From positions 26,585,827 through 26,649,826 of the forward strand of contig OW121744.1 in assembly GCA_933228675.1 (NCBI GenBank): 64,000 nucleotides of DNA, in the 5' to 3' direction. This document shows positions 52,353-63,414 of this stretch, piece by piece. The notes under the pieces are model-generated. The model did no database searches. It was not told where the DNA came from and worked only from the letters and a program-made list of their open reading frames with translations. Numbering within the stretch: position 1 is the first letter of the stretch; every line of letters begins with the position of its first letter. The stretch is from Stomorhina lunata. Taxonomy: Eukaryota > Arthropoda > Insecta > Diptera > Rhiniidae. A program made the translations under genes and the position numbers.

Positions 52353-53157
52353 AATGTTGATGATGTTGTTAATGTAGGGTGTCATTAATAGGGATTAAAG
52401 CACACAACCAGATACTTTACAGAGCAAAAATACTAATTAAGACTAAAAGATGAAACATTATAAAAACATATTCGGTTTCTGTTAATAAATACTAAAACCT
52501 AGACATGATAAATTATAATTAAAAGAATGTGGTATAAAATTTCAGGGAAATAATCTTTAGAATATAAATTAAATTTTAAGTACAAATAAATTAAAATTTT
52601 TCTTTTTAAATTATTTGAAATAGCAAAAAATTGAATCAGATCAATCACTTGAAATACTTGATTTTAATTTATCAAACCTTAAAGTAACAAGAAAAGTTAT
52701 AAACTGTCAGAGCAAACATTTGTCATGCAGAGTCTGCGGTTAAAGAAATCATCAGACATTTTAGAGGAAGGTATGCCTTCCTAAAGCATGGAAAAGTTTT
52801 GTAAATAAACTGTTCCAAAATATCATCATCTACTGATGGCTTTAGTTAAATCTATAGTGGTAACACTACTTGGTTATATATAAAGTTTTGATTTTTGATA
52901 TTCTATCAGTGTTCTTAGGCATCCTTCCCCTACTTTTGAATTTTTTTTTGTTTGTGGTTGCTAAAGACTACAGAAAATGCATTGCAATTCAATTAAAAGT
53001 TAAAAGAAATTTATGTTCTACACACGATAACAATGCTTGGGAAAGAAAGTGCTTTGTCTTTGGGGTAGAGCCGCAAAAAAATTTACGAAATGAATGAAAT
53101 AAAGAAAAAAAGAAAAATTGTTGCATTCTTCAACTGAAATGAGGGCAAAGGAAAACA
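52353..53157. other. Spacer without recognised gene
   Basis: AT-rich ordinary-complexity DNA. A 75-codon open frame at 52870-53097 has a hydrophobic start but no recognisable family and no splice or promoter support, so it is not called. Confidence 0.45.
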
Positions 53158-53339
53158 ACAAGTAAGAAAGTTTTATAGTCGGTCATGAGCAATCATATGA
53201 TACCTTTTGATATTGTACTTGGTCAGATGTGGACCGTTTTTCTACAAAATGAAATTTTAACCCCAAAGAAAATAATCCAATGATCCTAAATCACACGATC
53301 TTGGCCAATTAGTTGGGCCATTATATAGAATTAGTTTTC
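53158..53339 (+). mobile_element. 5' fragment of the AAGTAAGAAAG dispersed element
   Basis: CAAGTAAGAAAGTTTTATAG, TCGGTCATGAGCAATCATAT, GATACC, then GGTCAGATGTGGACCG matches the start and inner text of 26805-27497. The copy breaks off within about 180 bp and merges into an F2 array. Same relative order, F2 array next to this element, as at 26805. Confidence 0.5.
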
Positions 53340-55406
53340 ATCAAAAATTTCTTTGAGAAAATAAATTTTTCTTTAGAAAAATTTTCGATCCAAAAAACTT
53401 TCTATAGAAAAATTTTTGAAAAAAAAAAATTTTCTATAGAAGAATTTTTGATAAAAAATTTTCTATAAAAAAATGTCGATAAAAATGGAAAAATTATTGA
53501 CAAAAAAAATTTCTACAGAAAAATTTTTAATAAAAAATTTTCTATAAAAAAATTGTTATAGAACAATTTTTGATAAAATAATATAAAAAAATTCTTGATA
53601 AAAAAATCTTCTATAGAAAAATTTTTGATAAAAAAAATTTTCTATAGAAGAATTTTTGGTAAAAAAATTTTCTATAGAAAAATTTTCGATAAAACATTTT
53701 CTAAAGAAAAATTTTTAATAAAAAATTTTCTAAAAAAAAATTGTTATAGAACAATTTTTGATAAAATAATATAAAAAAAATCTTGATAAAAAAATCTTCT
53801 ATAAAAAAATTTTTGATAAACAAATCTTCTGTAGAAAAATTTTTGATAAAAAAAATTTCTATAGAAAAATTTTTGATAAAAAAAATTTCTATAGAAAAAT
53901 TTTTGATAAACAAATTTTCTATACAAAAATTTTTGATAACAAAATTTTCTATAGAAAAATTTTTGATAAAAAAACTTTCTATAGAAAAATTTTTGATAAA
54001 AAACTTTTCTATAGGAAAATTTTTATTAAAAAATTTCTATAGAAAAATTTTTGTTAAAAAAAATTTCTAAAGAAAAATTTTTGTTAAAAAAATTTTGTAT
54101 AGAAAAATTTTTCATAAAAAAATTTTCTATAGAAAAATTTTTGTTAAAAAAATTTTCTACAGAAAAATTTTTCATAAAAATATTTTCTATAGAAGAAGTT
54201 TTGATAAAAATATTTTCTAGAGAAGAATTTTTGGTAAAAAAAATTTTCTAGAGAAGAATTTTTGACAAAAATAGAAAAAAAATATAGATAAAAAAATTTT
54301 TCTACAGAAAAATTTTTAATAAAACATTTTCTAAATAAAAAAATTTTCTATATAAAAATTTGTGATAAAAAAATTTCTATAGAAAAATTTTTGATAAAAA
54401 AATTTTATATAGAAAAATTTTTATAGAAAATTTTTGATAAACAAATTTTCTATAGAAAATTTTTGATAAAAAAATTTTCTATCGAAAATTTTTTGGTAAA
54501 AAATTTTCTATAGAAAAGTTTTTCATAAAAAAAATTTCTGTAGAAAAATTTTTGTTAACAAATTTTTTATAGAAAAATGATTGATAAAAAAATTTTCTAT
54601 AGAAAAATTTTTGATAAAAAAATTTTCTATAGAAAAATTTTTGATAAAAAAATTTTCTATAGAAAAATTTTTAATAAAAAAATTTTCTATAGAAAAATTT
54701 TTGATAAAAAAATTTTCTATAGAAAAATTTTTGATAAAAAAAATTTTCTATAGAAAAATTTTTGATAAAAAAATTTTATATAGAAAAATTTTTGATAAAA
54801 AAATTTTCCGTAGAAAAATTTTTAATAAAAAAATTTGTGAAAAAAAATGTTTGATAAAAAATTTTGTATAGAAAAATTTTTAATAAAAAAATTTTCTATA
54901 GAAACAGTTTTGCTATAAAAATATATAGAAAAATTTTTGATGAAAAAATTTTCTATAGAAACTTTTTCGATAAAAAAAATTTCTATACTAAAATTTTTGA
55001 TAAAAAATTTTCTATAAAAAAATTTTTGTTAAAAAAATGTATAGAAAAATTTTTTACAGAAATTTTTGATAAAAAAAATTTTCTATAGAAAAATTTTTGA
55101 TAAAAAAAATTTCTATAGAAAAATTTTTGATAAAAAAATTTTCTGTAGAAAAATTTTTGATAAAAAAAATTTTCTATAGAAAAATTTTTGATAAAAAAAT
55201 TGTCTATAAAAATTTTTAATAAAAAAATTTTCTAAAGAAAAACTTTTGATAAAAAAATTTTCTATAGAAAAAATTTTGATAAAAAAATTTTCTATAGAAA
55301 AATTTTTGATAAAAAAATTTTCCGTAGAAAAATTTTTAATAAAAAAATTTGTGAAAAAAAATGTTTGATAAAAATTTTCTATAGAAAAATGTTTGATAAA
55401 AATATT
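53340..55406 (+). repeat. F2 minisatellite array outside the gene
   Basis: About 68 forward F2 units (GATAAAAAAATTTT/CTATAGAAAAATTTTT), homogeneous at 54570-54740. A block including GTGAAAAAAAATGTTTGATA recurs at 54836 and 55352, about 516 bp apart, close to the higher-order period of the array at 24253. It ends in the edge module at 55407. Confidence 0.93.
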
Positions 55407-55550
55407 AAAAAAAATGGAGTAGAAAACTTTTTCTTTTTAAAACGTTAGAACTTCACATTTAAAACAAATACCGATTTTAGTTAAAAGTATAAAAAAAGGG
55501 CGACTCTGCCAAATATTTTTTTGTTCTGTTCTCTTTGCGCTGACCCGTGA
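55407..55550 (+). repeat. Array-edge module (third copy)
   Basis: AAAAAAATGGAGTAGAAAAC, GTTAGAACTTCACATTTAAA, GTTAAAAGTATAAAAAAAGG, CGACTCTGCCAAATATTTTT, GTTCTCTTTGCGCTGACCCG. This is the most complete end: GTTCTCTTTGCGC is the reverse complement of the phrase that starts the F2 arrays at 8443 and 9856. Confidence 0.78.
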
Positions 55551-56034
55551 TTATAATTATATGCGTTATAAAAATTTCCATCGATTTTAATATTAATATT
55601 TTTTTATTTTGCATCATTTGTAGGAAACATCATTTGCTTTAATGGGCCTAAAAGCCGATTCTGGTAGTATCTTTCTATAAGGACACTATAGAATGCAACG
55701 ATTTTAATCAGTTTTAATAGTGAGTAATACATTTTTTTTTCATATGTCACAAACATCAACACAGACCTAGAATGACTAACCAAAATATAGTAGTGTTGGG
55801 TACAATATGAAAACTTTAGATTATTTAGTGGAATATCAATTTATCACTTAAAGTTTGAGCAAAAATGCAGAATATGATACCAGAAGTAAACTTATATAAC
55901 CTTTCGACCTACTTTTTAAGGGCAAAAGAAATATTTTAGACTAATTTTAAGGGTTTGACTTAAGGTTTTGGTAGAAAACTCTAAATAAACCAATGCACAG
56001 TGGGATAGATAAAAATAATGGAAATATTTCCATA
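55551..56034. other. Spacer without recognised gene
   Basis: Ordinary AT-rich DNA between two arrays. No coding frame, RNA gene or element end could be supported. Confidence 0.5.
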
Positions 56035-57838
56035 ATGTAAAATTTCCGAAAGAAATTTTTTCTATAGAAAAAGATTCATAAAGAAAACTGAAGAAAAAAT
56101 CTCCTAAAGAAAATTTTTCTATAGAAAAAATTTCATAAAGAAAATTTTTCTATAGAAAAAATTTCCTAAAGAAAATTTTTCTATAGAAAAAATTTCCTAA
56201 AGAAAATTTTTCTATAAAAAAAATTTTATAAAGAAAATTTTTCTATAGAAAAAATTTCATAAAGAAAATTTTTCTATAGAAAAAATTTCATAAAGAAAAT
56301 TTTTCTATAGAAATAATTTCATAAAGAAAATTTTTCTATAGAAAAAATTTCATAAAGAAAATTTTTCTATAGAAAAAATTTCCTAAAGAAAATTTTTCTA
56401 TAGAAAAAATTTCCTAAAGAAAATTTTTCTATAGAAAAAATTTCCTAAAGAAAATTTTTCTATAAAAAAAATTTTATAAAGAAAATTTTTCTATAGAAAA
56501 AATTTCATAAAGAAAATTTTTCTATAGAAAAAATTTCATAAAGAAAATTTTTCTATAGAAATAATTTCATAAAGAAAATTTTTCTATAGAAAAAATTTCA
56601 TAAAGAAAATTTTTCTATAGAAAAAATTTCATAAAGAAAATTTTTCTATAAAAAAAATTTCATAAAGAAAATTTTTCTATAGAAAAAATTTCGTAAAGAA
56701 AATTTTTTTATAGAAAAAATTTCATAAAGAAAATTTTTCTATAGAAAAAATTTCATAAAGAAAATTTTTCTATAGAAAAAATTTCATAAAGAAAATTTTT
56801 CTATAGAAAAAATTTCGTAAAGAAAATTTTTCTATAGAAAAAATTTCATAAAGAAAATTTTTCTATAGAAAAAATTTCATATGAAAAATTTTCCTGTAGA
56901 AAAAATTTCATAAAGAAAATTTTTCTACAGAAAAAATTTCATAAAGAAAATTATTCTATAGAAAAAGATTTCATAAAGAAAATTTTTCTATAGAAAAAAT
57001 TTCTTAAAGAAAATGTTTCTATAGAAAAAATTTCATAAAGAAAATTTTTCTATAGAAAAAATTTCATAAGGAAAATTTTTCTATAGAAAAAATTTCATAA
57101 AGAAAATTTTTCTATAAAAAAAAATTTCATAAAAAAAATTTTCTATAGAAAAAATTTCATAAAGAAAATTTTTCTATAAAAAAAATTTCATAAAGAAAAT
57201 TTTTCTATAGAAAAAATTTCAAAAAGAAAATTTTTCTATAGAAAAAATTTCATAAAGAAAATTTTTCTATAGAAAAAATTTTATAAAGAAAATTTTTCTA
57301 TAGAAAAAATTTCATATGGAAAATTTTCCTATAGAAAAAATTTCATAAAGAAAATTTTTCTATAGAAAAAATTTCATAAAGAAAATTATTCTATAGAAAA
57401 AGATTTCATAAAGAAAATTTTTATATAGAAAAAATTTCATAAAGAAAATTTTTCTATAAAAAAAATTTCATAAAGAAAATTTTTCTATAGAAAAAATTTC
57501 ATAAAGAAAATTTTTTTATAGAAAAAAATTCTTAAAGAAAATTTTTCTATAGAAAAAATTTCATAAAGAAAATTTTTCTACAGAAAAAATTTCAGAAAGA
57601 AAATTTTTTTATAGAAAAAATTTCCGAAAGAAAATTTTTCTATAGAAAAAATTACATAAAGAAAATTTTTCTATAGAAAAAATTTCATAAAGAAAATTTT
57701 TCTATAAAAAAAAATTTCATAAAGAAAATTTTTCTATAGAAAAAATTTCATAAAGAAAATTTTTCTATAGAAAAAAATTCATAAAGAAAATTTTTCTATA
57801 GAAAAAATTTCAGAAAGAAAATTTTTCTATAGAAAAAA
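56035..57838 (+). repeat. F6 minisatellite array (31 bp)
   Basis: About 58 units ATAAAGAAAATTTTTC/TATAGAAAAAATTTC with a perfect TTTTTCTATAGAAAAA palindrome in each. The variant unit with GAAATAATTTC occurs at 56311 and 56559, 248 bases apart, which is exactly eight units, so an octamer block was duplicated. CATATGGAAAATTTTCC-type units mark another duplicated pair near 56880 and 57312. Confidence 0.95.
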
Positions 57839-59277
57839 TTCATGTTATGTTACGAAAATTATGAAATGTAGTCGGCTCCTGGTAGTTAGTAGTGCCGGCG
57901 CCTGGTTAAGATAACTGGAACACAGTTTCTCTTAGAAGCCGTGTTCTAGGAGTTCACTTTAAAAACACCTCTTCTCTACTTGTGCGAAGTTTCAATAAAT
58001 TCTCTTCTTTTATTTGAAAAATTTCGCATATTATATGCCCGAAGCTTGTTGTCCAAACACTGTGCAACACATACAATTTCTATTTAGTAATTTCTTAAAG
58101 AACCAAAGTAAAACAATAAAAACTTTCATTTTTCAATTCTATTTACTCTCTTACAGAACTAAAATTATTTTTGAAACTGTCATGACATCAAAAGTTACAC
58201 TAAAAACTTAAACTATTTCCTTTTCCATTCAAATGATTAATTGTCAGCTCTCGAGTCAACTTGAGTTGATATTAAAGTAAGAAAAATAAACAGAATTTAT
58301 TTTTCTATAAAGTCTACGAGTATTTTGCTCTGTTGACAAATTATTTTTGTTATAAATTACATTTACATATTTTATAAATGATTTTAGGGTACCCTACACC
58401 TTGGGTGTTAAAGGTATTGTAGGTTTTTTGTTTCGTTTGTAATTTTTTGAAAAATAGTATTAAATTGTATAAATTTTTATTAATTTGAGGAATCTATTTC
58501 GAATATTTTTGTCCTAAGACCCTTTTCAGATTAGCTAGGATGTGGGGCAAATGGTCCCCTTTTTCCCTTCTCCCGAGTTTCAAGCCTTCCTACACATGTG
58601 ATCCAAGAGTACCTTATACAAAACGAATAAGTAAGAATATGATGTATATTTTTATTTAAGGGTTTTGTTGTTCATATTAGGTTAAGGATTCTGGAACTGG
58701 CCACCGAGATCTTGTGAAAGCCGTGGCGGGCATTTGAAGGGCACATAATGTCACAAGTAGGTCTTTTAAAGGAAAATTTTGGATGAGATCTTTCCTTTAG
58801 TTGGTTTTAATTAAATTAAAGTACAGAAGTACCCTTTATGTAAAATTTCTGAATTTCTGAATGGTCAAAGTGTAAATTCGTATCAAGTGTCAAAGTGGAC
58901 CGTTTTGAATAAATTTCATTTCTCATTTAGAGTTTCTAATATTCGTTATAATCCTCTAAAACACTCTAACTTGTTTACTTAATAAATTCATTTACCCAAA
59001 AACATATTTTATTTATATTCAGTTTTAAATATGAATGAATAAATGTAAGCCCGAGAACTCTCCAGGAGTTTAGCAGCTGAAATGTTTGCACAAAATATTT
59101 ATTTATGTTTTTTGATTTACATTAAAATTTTCCCATAAAGAATATGAAAAATAATGAAATACTTGCAAAGTCATAAATTTACATTTGTTTTGAAATATTT
59201 AAGTGTCTCATAAAATATTTATGCTAAATTTGTTAGAGTGGAAGGCCCTTTGGCCAGAGTGAGTTTGTTTGCCACGA
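57839..59277. other. Spacer without recognised gene
   Basis: Mixed-complexity DNA. GTCGGCTCCTGGTAG, GTGCCGGCGCCTGGTT near 57870 is less AT-rich than its surroundings. GGGTACCCTACACCTTGGG near 58387 is a dispersed-element end. A 65-codon open frame at 58014 has no known domain. No gene called. Confidence 0.45.
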
Positions 59278-59293
59278 GGGGGGGGGGGGGGGG
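59278..59293 (+). repeat. Poly-G run (16 G)
   Basis: An uninterrupted run of 16 G residues, very unusual in this AT-rich window. It could form a G-quadruplex, or be partly an assembly or sequencing length artefact. Confidence 0.85.
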
Positions 59294-59389
59294 TTTAGAT
59301 AATGCAAAATTTTAAATGTCAACATTTTACTAGAATTATTACACTTATTTTTAAGTATCTGGAGATTTTTTAGCAAGTTTCTATTTGGC

Positions 59390-62035
59390 AGCTATAGTGT
59401 TGTCGTGTAACATGTTACTGACGAACATATTCAGTTGGGTCTCTAAAACAGCCCAACACGAAAAATGATGCCTTAAAATTTTTAAGTCAATTTGTATACA
59501 TCTTATATAGGGCTCTAATTCCTCCAAATCACATTTTTTTGGATCAACCCTAGTTTTCGAGATACAAATTTTTTATATAGTTACACGTATGTATATGAAA
59601 AAAAAAAAAATATTATGTACAATTTTTTTCCTGCTTTTAAAAAATTCATAAACAAATAGAAATAATAACAAAAGTTTAAAATTTTTCTATATCCATATAG
59701 GTGGTGTAACATGTTACTGACGAACATGTTCAGTTTGGTCCTAACACGAAAAATGATGTATTAAATTTCTTAAGTCAATTTGTATACATCTTATATAGGG
59801 CTCGAAATCCTCTAACTCACTTTTTTTGGATCAACTCTAGTTTTCGAGATATAATTTTTTTTATGTAGTTACAGGATTTTGAGTAATATAACTGAAGAAC
59901 AGTGAGACCTATTTAGTAAGAAGAAAAAATATAGATTTAGCTATCTTGCTGATCATGCTGACCTAACATAATATTTACTCCACTCAGTGGTTTTGGAGAT
60001 ATAGCCGAATATATGACAAACAAATATTATGTACATTTTTTTCTTGCTTTAAAAAAATTCATAAAAAATAGAGATAATAACAAAAGTTCCAAATTTTTCT
60101 ATATCCATATAGGTAGTGTAACATGTTACTGACGAACATGTTCAATTGGGTCTCTAAAACAGCCCAACACGAAAAATGATGCCTTAAAATTTTTAAGTCA
60201 ATTTGTATACATCTTATATAGGGCTCGAAATCCTCTAACTTACTTTTTTGGATCAAATCTAGTTTTCGAGATATATTTTTTTTATGTAGTTACAGGATTT
60301 TGAGTAACATAACTGAAGAACCGTGAAACCTATTTAGTGAGAAGAAAAAATCAAAATTTAGCTACAATCTTACCTTCATGCTGCCCTAACTTAATATTTA
60401 CTCCACTTAGTAGTTTTGAAGATATAGCAGAATATATGACAAAAAATATTACTTAAAAAATTTTTCTGTTTTTAAAAAATTCATAAAAAATAGAAATAAT
60501 AACAAAAGTTCAAAATTTTTCTATATACATGTTACTGACGAACATGTTCAGTTGGGTCTCTAAAACAGCCCAACACGAAAAATGATGCCTTAAAATTTTA
60601 AAGTCAATTTGTATACATCTTAATAGGGCTCTAATTCCTCTAACTCACATTTTTTGGATCAACTCTAGTTTTCGAGATACAAATTTTTTACACGATTTTG
60701 AGTACCATTATTGAAGAACAGTTAAACCTACTTAGTGAAAAAAAATTAAAATTTAGCTACAATCTTACCTTCATGCTGCCCTAACATAATGCTTACTCCA
60801 CTCTGTAGTTTTGGAGATATAGCCGAATATATGACAAAAAAAAAATATTATTTAAAAAATTTTTCTGTTTTTAAAAAATTCATAAAAAATAGAAATAATA
60901 ACAAAAGTTCAAAATTTTTCTATATACATGTTACTGACGAACATGTTCAGTTGGGTCTCTAAAACAGCCCAACACGAAAAATGATGCCTTAAAATTTTTA
61001 AGTCAATTTGTATACATCTTATATAGGGCTCGAAATCCTCTAACTTACTTTTTTGGATCAAATCTAGTTTTCGAGATATATTTTTTTTATGTAGTTACAG
61101 GATTTTGAGTAACATAACTGAAGAACCGTGAAACCTATTTAGTGAGAAGAAAAAATCAAAATTTAGCTACAATCTTACCTTCATGCTGCCCTAACTTAAT
61201 ATTTACTCCACTTAGTAGTTTTGAAGATATAGCAGAATATATGACAAAAAATATTACTTAAAAAATTTTTCTGTTTTTAAAAAATTCACAAAAAATAGAA
61301 ATAATAACAAAAGTTCAAAATTTTTCTATATACATGTTACTGACGAACATGTTCAGTTGGGTCTCTAAAACAGCCCAACACGAAAAATGATGCCTTAAAA
61401 TTTTAAAGTCAATTTGTATGCATCTTATTTAGGGCTCGAATTCCTCTAACTTACTTTTTTTTTGGATCAAATCTAGTTTTCGAGATATAATTTTTTTATG
61501 TAGTTACAGGATTTTGAGTAACATAACTGAAGAACCGTGAAACCTATTTAGTGAGAAGAAAAAATCAAAATTTAGCTAAAATCTTACCTTTATGCTGACC
61601 TAACATAATATTTATTCCACACAGTAGTTTTGGAGATATAGCCGAATATATGACAAAAAAAATATTATTTAAAAAATTTTTCTGTTTTTAAAAAATTCAT
61701 AAAAAATAGAAATAATAACAAAAGTTCAAAATTTTTCTATATCCATATAGGTGGTGTAACATGTTACTGACGAACATGTTCAGTTTGGTCTCTAAAACAG
61801 CCCAACACGAAAAATGATGTATTAAATTTTTTAAGTCAATTTGTATACATCTTATGTAGGGCTCGAAATCCTCTAACTTACTTTTTTTTGGATCAACTCT
61901 AGTTTTCGAGATATATATTTTTTACGTAGTTACACGATTTTTAGTAACATAACTGAAGAACACTTTAACCTATTTAAAGAAATGAAAAAACCAAATTTTA
62001 ACTGCAATCTTACCTTCATGCTGCCCTTAAATAAT
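59390..62035 (+). repeat. Complex satellite, about 406-bp monomer, seven copies
   Basis: The landmark CATGTTACTGACGAACAT occurs at 59411, 59710, 60122, 60528, 60927, 61333 and 61760. Spacings are 299, 412, 406, 399, 406 and 427, so the first monomer is shortened. Each monomer also has CAGCCCAACACGAAAAATGA, GTATACATCTTATATAGGGC, TAGTTTTCGAGATA and AGTTTTGGAGATATAGCCGA. Short AACATGTT palindromes flank ACTGACG. Unrelated to the 29-32 bp families. The last monomer ends at about 62035. Confidence 0.92.
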
Positions 62036-62144
62036 ACCAGCAAAACTTTGGTAATGGCAAGTACTCTGATAACTGGTTACCTTGTAACGACTACAACATA
62101 CCATCCGAATAAATAATAAGTTATTTCAGAAGTACTTATTTCTA

Positions 62145-62200
62145 ATTAAGATGGTAATTTAAACTGAATGGCCCCGGTTCAAATCCCACCAAGGGCAATA
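62145..62200 (+). other. tRNA-like box B fragment
   Basis: A perfect Pol III box B (GGTTCAAATCC at 62176-62186) in GCCCCGGTTCAAATCCCACC, followed by a T-rich tract. A matching box A at the normal distance is not evident; GGTAATGGCAAGTACTCTG lies too far upstream at 62051. Probably a decayed SINE head with an insertion. Confidence 0.4.
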
Positions 62201-63021
62201 ATTTTTTTTAGTTTTTTTTTTTTATTAAAAGAGTCTTTTTAAATGATTTTTGAATTTTAAGAACTTAAATATTATCTTCTGTAAAAAAAATTTGTAAAAC
62301 TAACTCACGTTAATGAAAAAATACCATCATGAGTCAATTTTGATTATGTAGGGGATGTTGAATACCAAACACGATTCTAATTGGTCTTAACTTGGTAAGC
62401 CCAACTTATCTGGGTCATCCTTCATCTCAACTGTGGACACACACCTCCTCATGGTATCACCCGGGGAGCTAGTTTAACACCCATTAATATTGTGAGTTAA
62501 CATGTTCCGAGAGTTGTCCCATAAGATCGATAAAAATGGGTTAGGATTACGGGCTAGTAACCCTCTCTTGAAAAAAAAAATACAATGAAGAGGATAAAAT
62601 TAGAATTGAAATGTCCCACTACCTAATATTAGAGGAGGATGTCCGAAACTTTGATAGAAAGACCAAGTAGAGGAACATTTTTCAAAGCTTGGCCTATAAA
62701 ATTGGAGAATATTCGCACAAGATCGAAATCCATGGAATTCTAAAATATGCTCGGACTTTGACCTTAACAGGTTGTAACATTTAAGTAAGTAAGAGTCAAT
62801 CTTATGTAAAAACTTATACAAAAAAGAAGATTTAAATTGTTTAAGTTTTAAAATAATTTTAAAAACGTTTTAAAATAATTACAAAAAATCGTATAAAAAT
62901 ATTTTTCCAAAAATTACAACAAAGCAAAAAAAAGCAGAGAAAAACAAAGTTATTTTCACATGATTTTGGATCTAAAAATAAAAATTGTTTATATTAATTA
63001 TAAGCTGCTAAGTTTTCAACA
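62201..63021. other. Spacer, partly higher GC, possibly SINE body
   Basis: About 62395-62575 is notably less AT-rich (GTAAGCCCAACTTATCTGGG, TCATGGTATCACCCGGGGAG, GGGTTAGGATTACGGGCTAG) and ends in an A-run, as a retroposed body would. I cannot name it. A minus-strand open frame at 62600-62821 is unsupported. Confidence 0.4.
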
Positions 63022-63093
63022 TATGAAGTAGCTCAGTGGAAGAGTCTCTGCCTAGCAGTCGGAGGGTCTGGGTTCGAGCCCCCATGGGATCAT
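63022..63093 (+). other. tRNA-like sequence with good box A and box B
   Basis: Box A TAGCTCAGTGGA (63030-63041) and box B GGTTCGAGCCC (63071-63081) match Pol III consensus at tRNA spacing. The anticodon stem CTCTG/CGGAG pairs, but the loop would be nine bases (CCTAGCAGT) and the acceptor stem is poor. So this is a tRNA-derived SINE head or pseudogene, not a working tRNA. It shares CTGCCTAGCA with the SINE at 15812. An A-run follows. Confidence 0.6.
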
Positions 63094-63131
63094 AAAAAAA
63101 ATTTTGTATTTCGTTTAAAAATATATGTTTT

Positions 63132-63175
63132 TAATAAAACAACAACAAAAAAGTTGTTGCTGTTGTTGTTGTTGC
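63132..63175 (+). repeat. CAA/TTG microsatellite hairpin
   Basis: AACAACAACAAAAAAGTTG, then TTGCTGTTGTTGTTGTTGC: trinucleotide runs of opposite sense side by side, able to fold back on each other. Position and sequence are clear; function is unknown. Confidence 0.7.
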
Positions 63176-63339
63176 TTTCAAATTGCTTACCCAAGTCATT
63201 ACTTTTCTGCAATTGGTAAGTACTTGCCTCCAATGACATCCCCATGTTAATGTAATGACTTAAACAGCGAATGAGTAAGTAGTTCGTGTTCAATAGTTTA
63301 ACTGTTTAACTCATTATTTGGTAATGAAAAGTTTTACTG

Positions 63340-63341
<2 letters not shown>

Positions 63342-63408
<67 letters not shown>
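63342..63408. repeat. (TA)n microsatellite
   Basis: About 67 bases of uninterrupted alternating T and A. Likely length-variable and cruciform-prone. Confidence 0.95.
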
Positions 63409-63411
<3 letters not shown>

Positions 63412-63414
63412 TTA

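Noticed and set aside
63022..63093. Functional tRNA (Ala-like AGC anticodon)
   Set aside because: The anticodon loop would be nine bases and the acceptor stem does not pair well, though boxes A and B are good.
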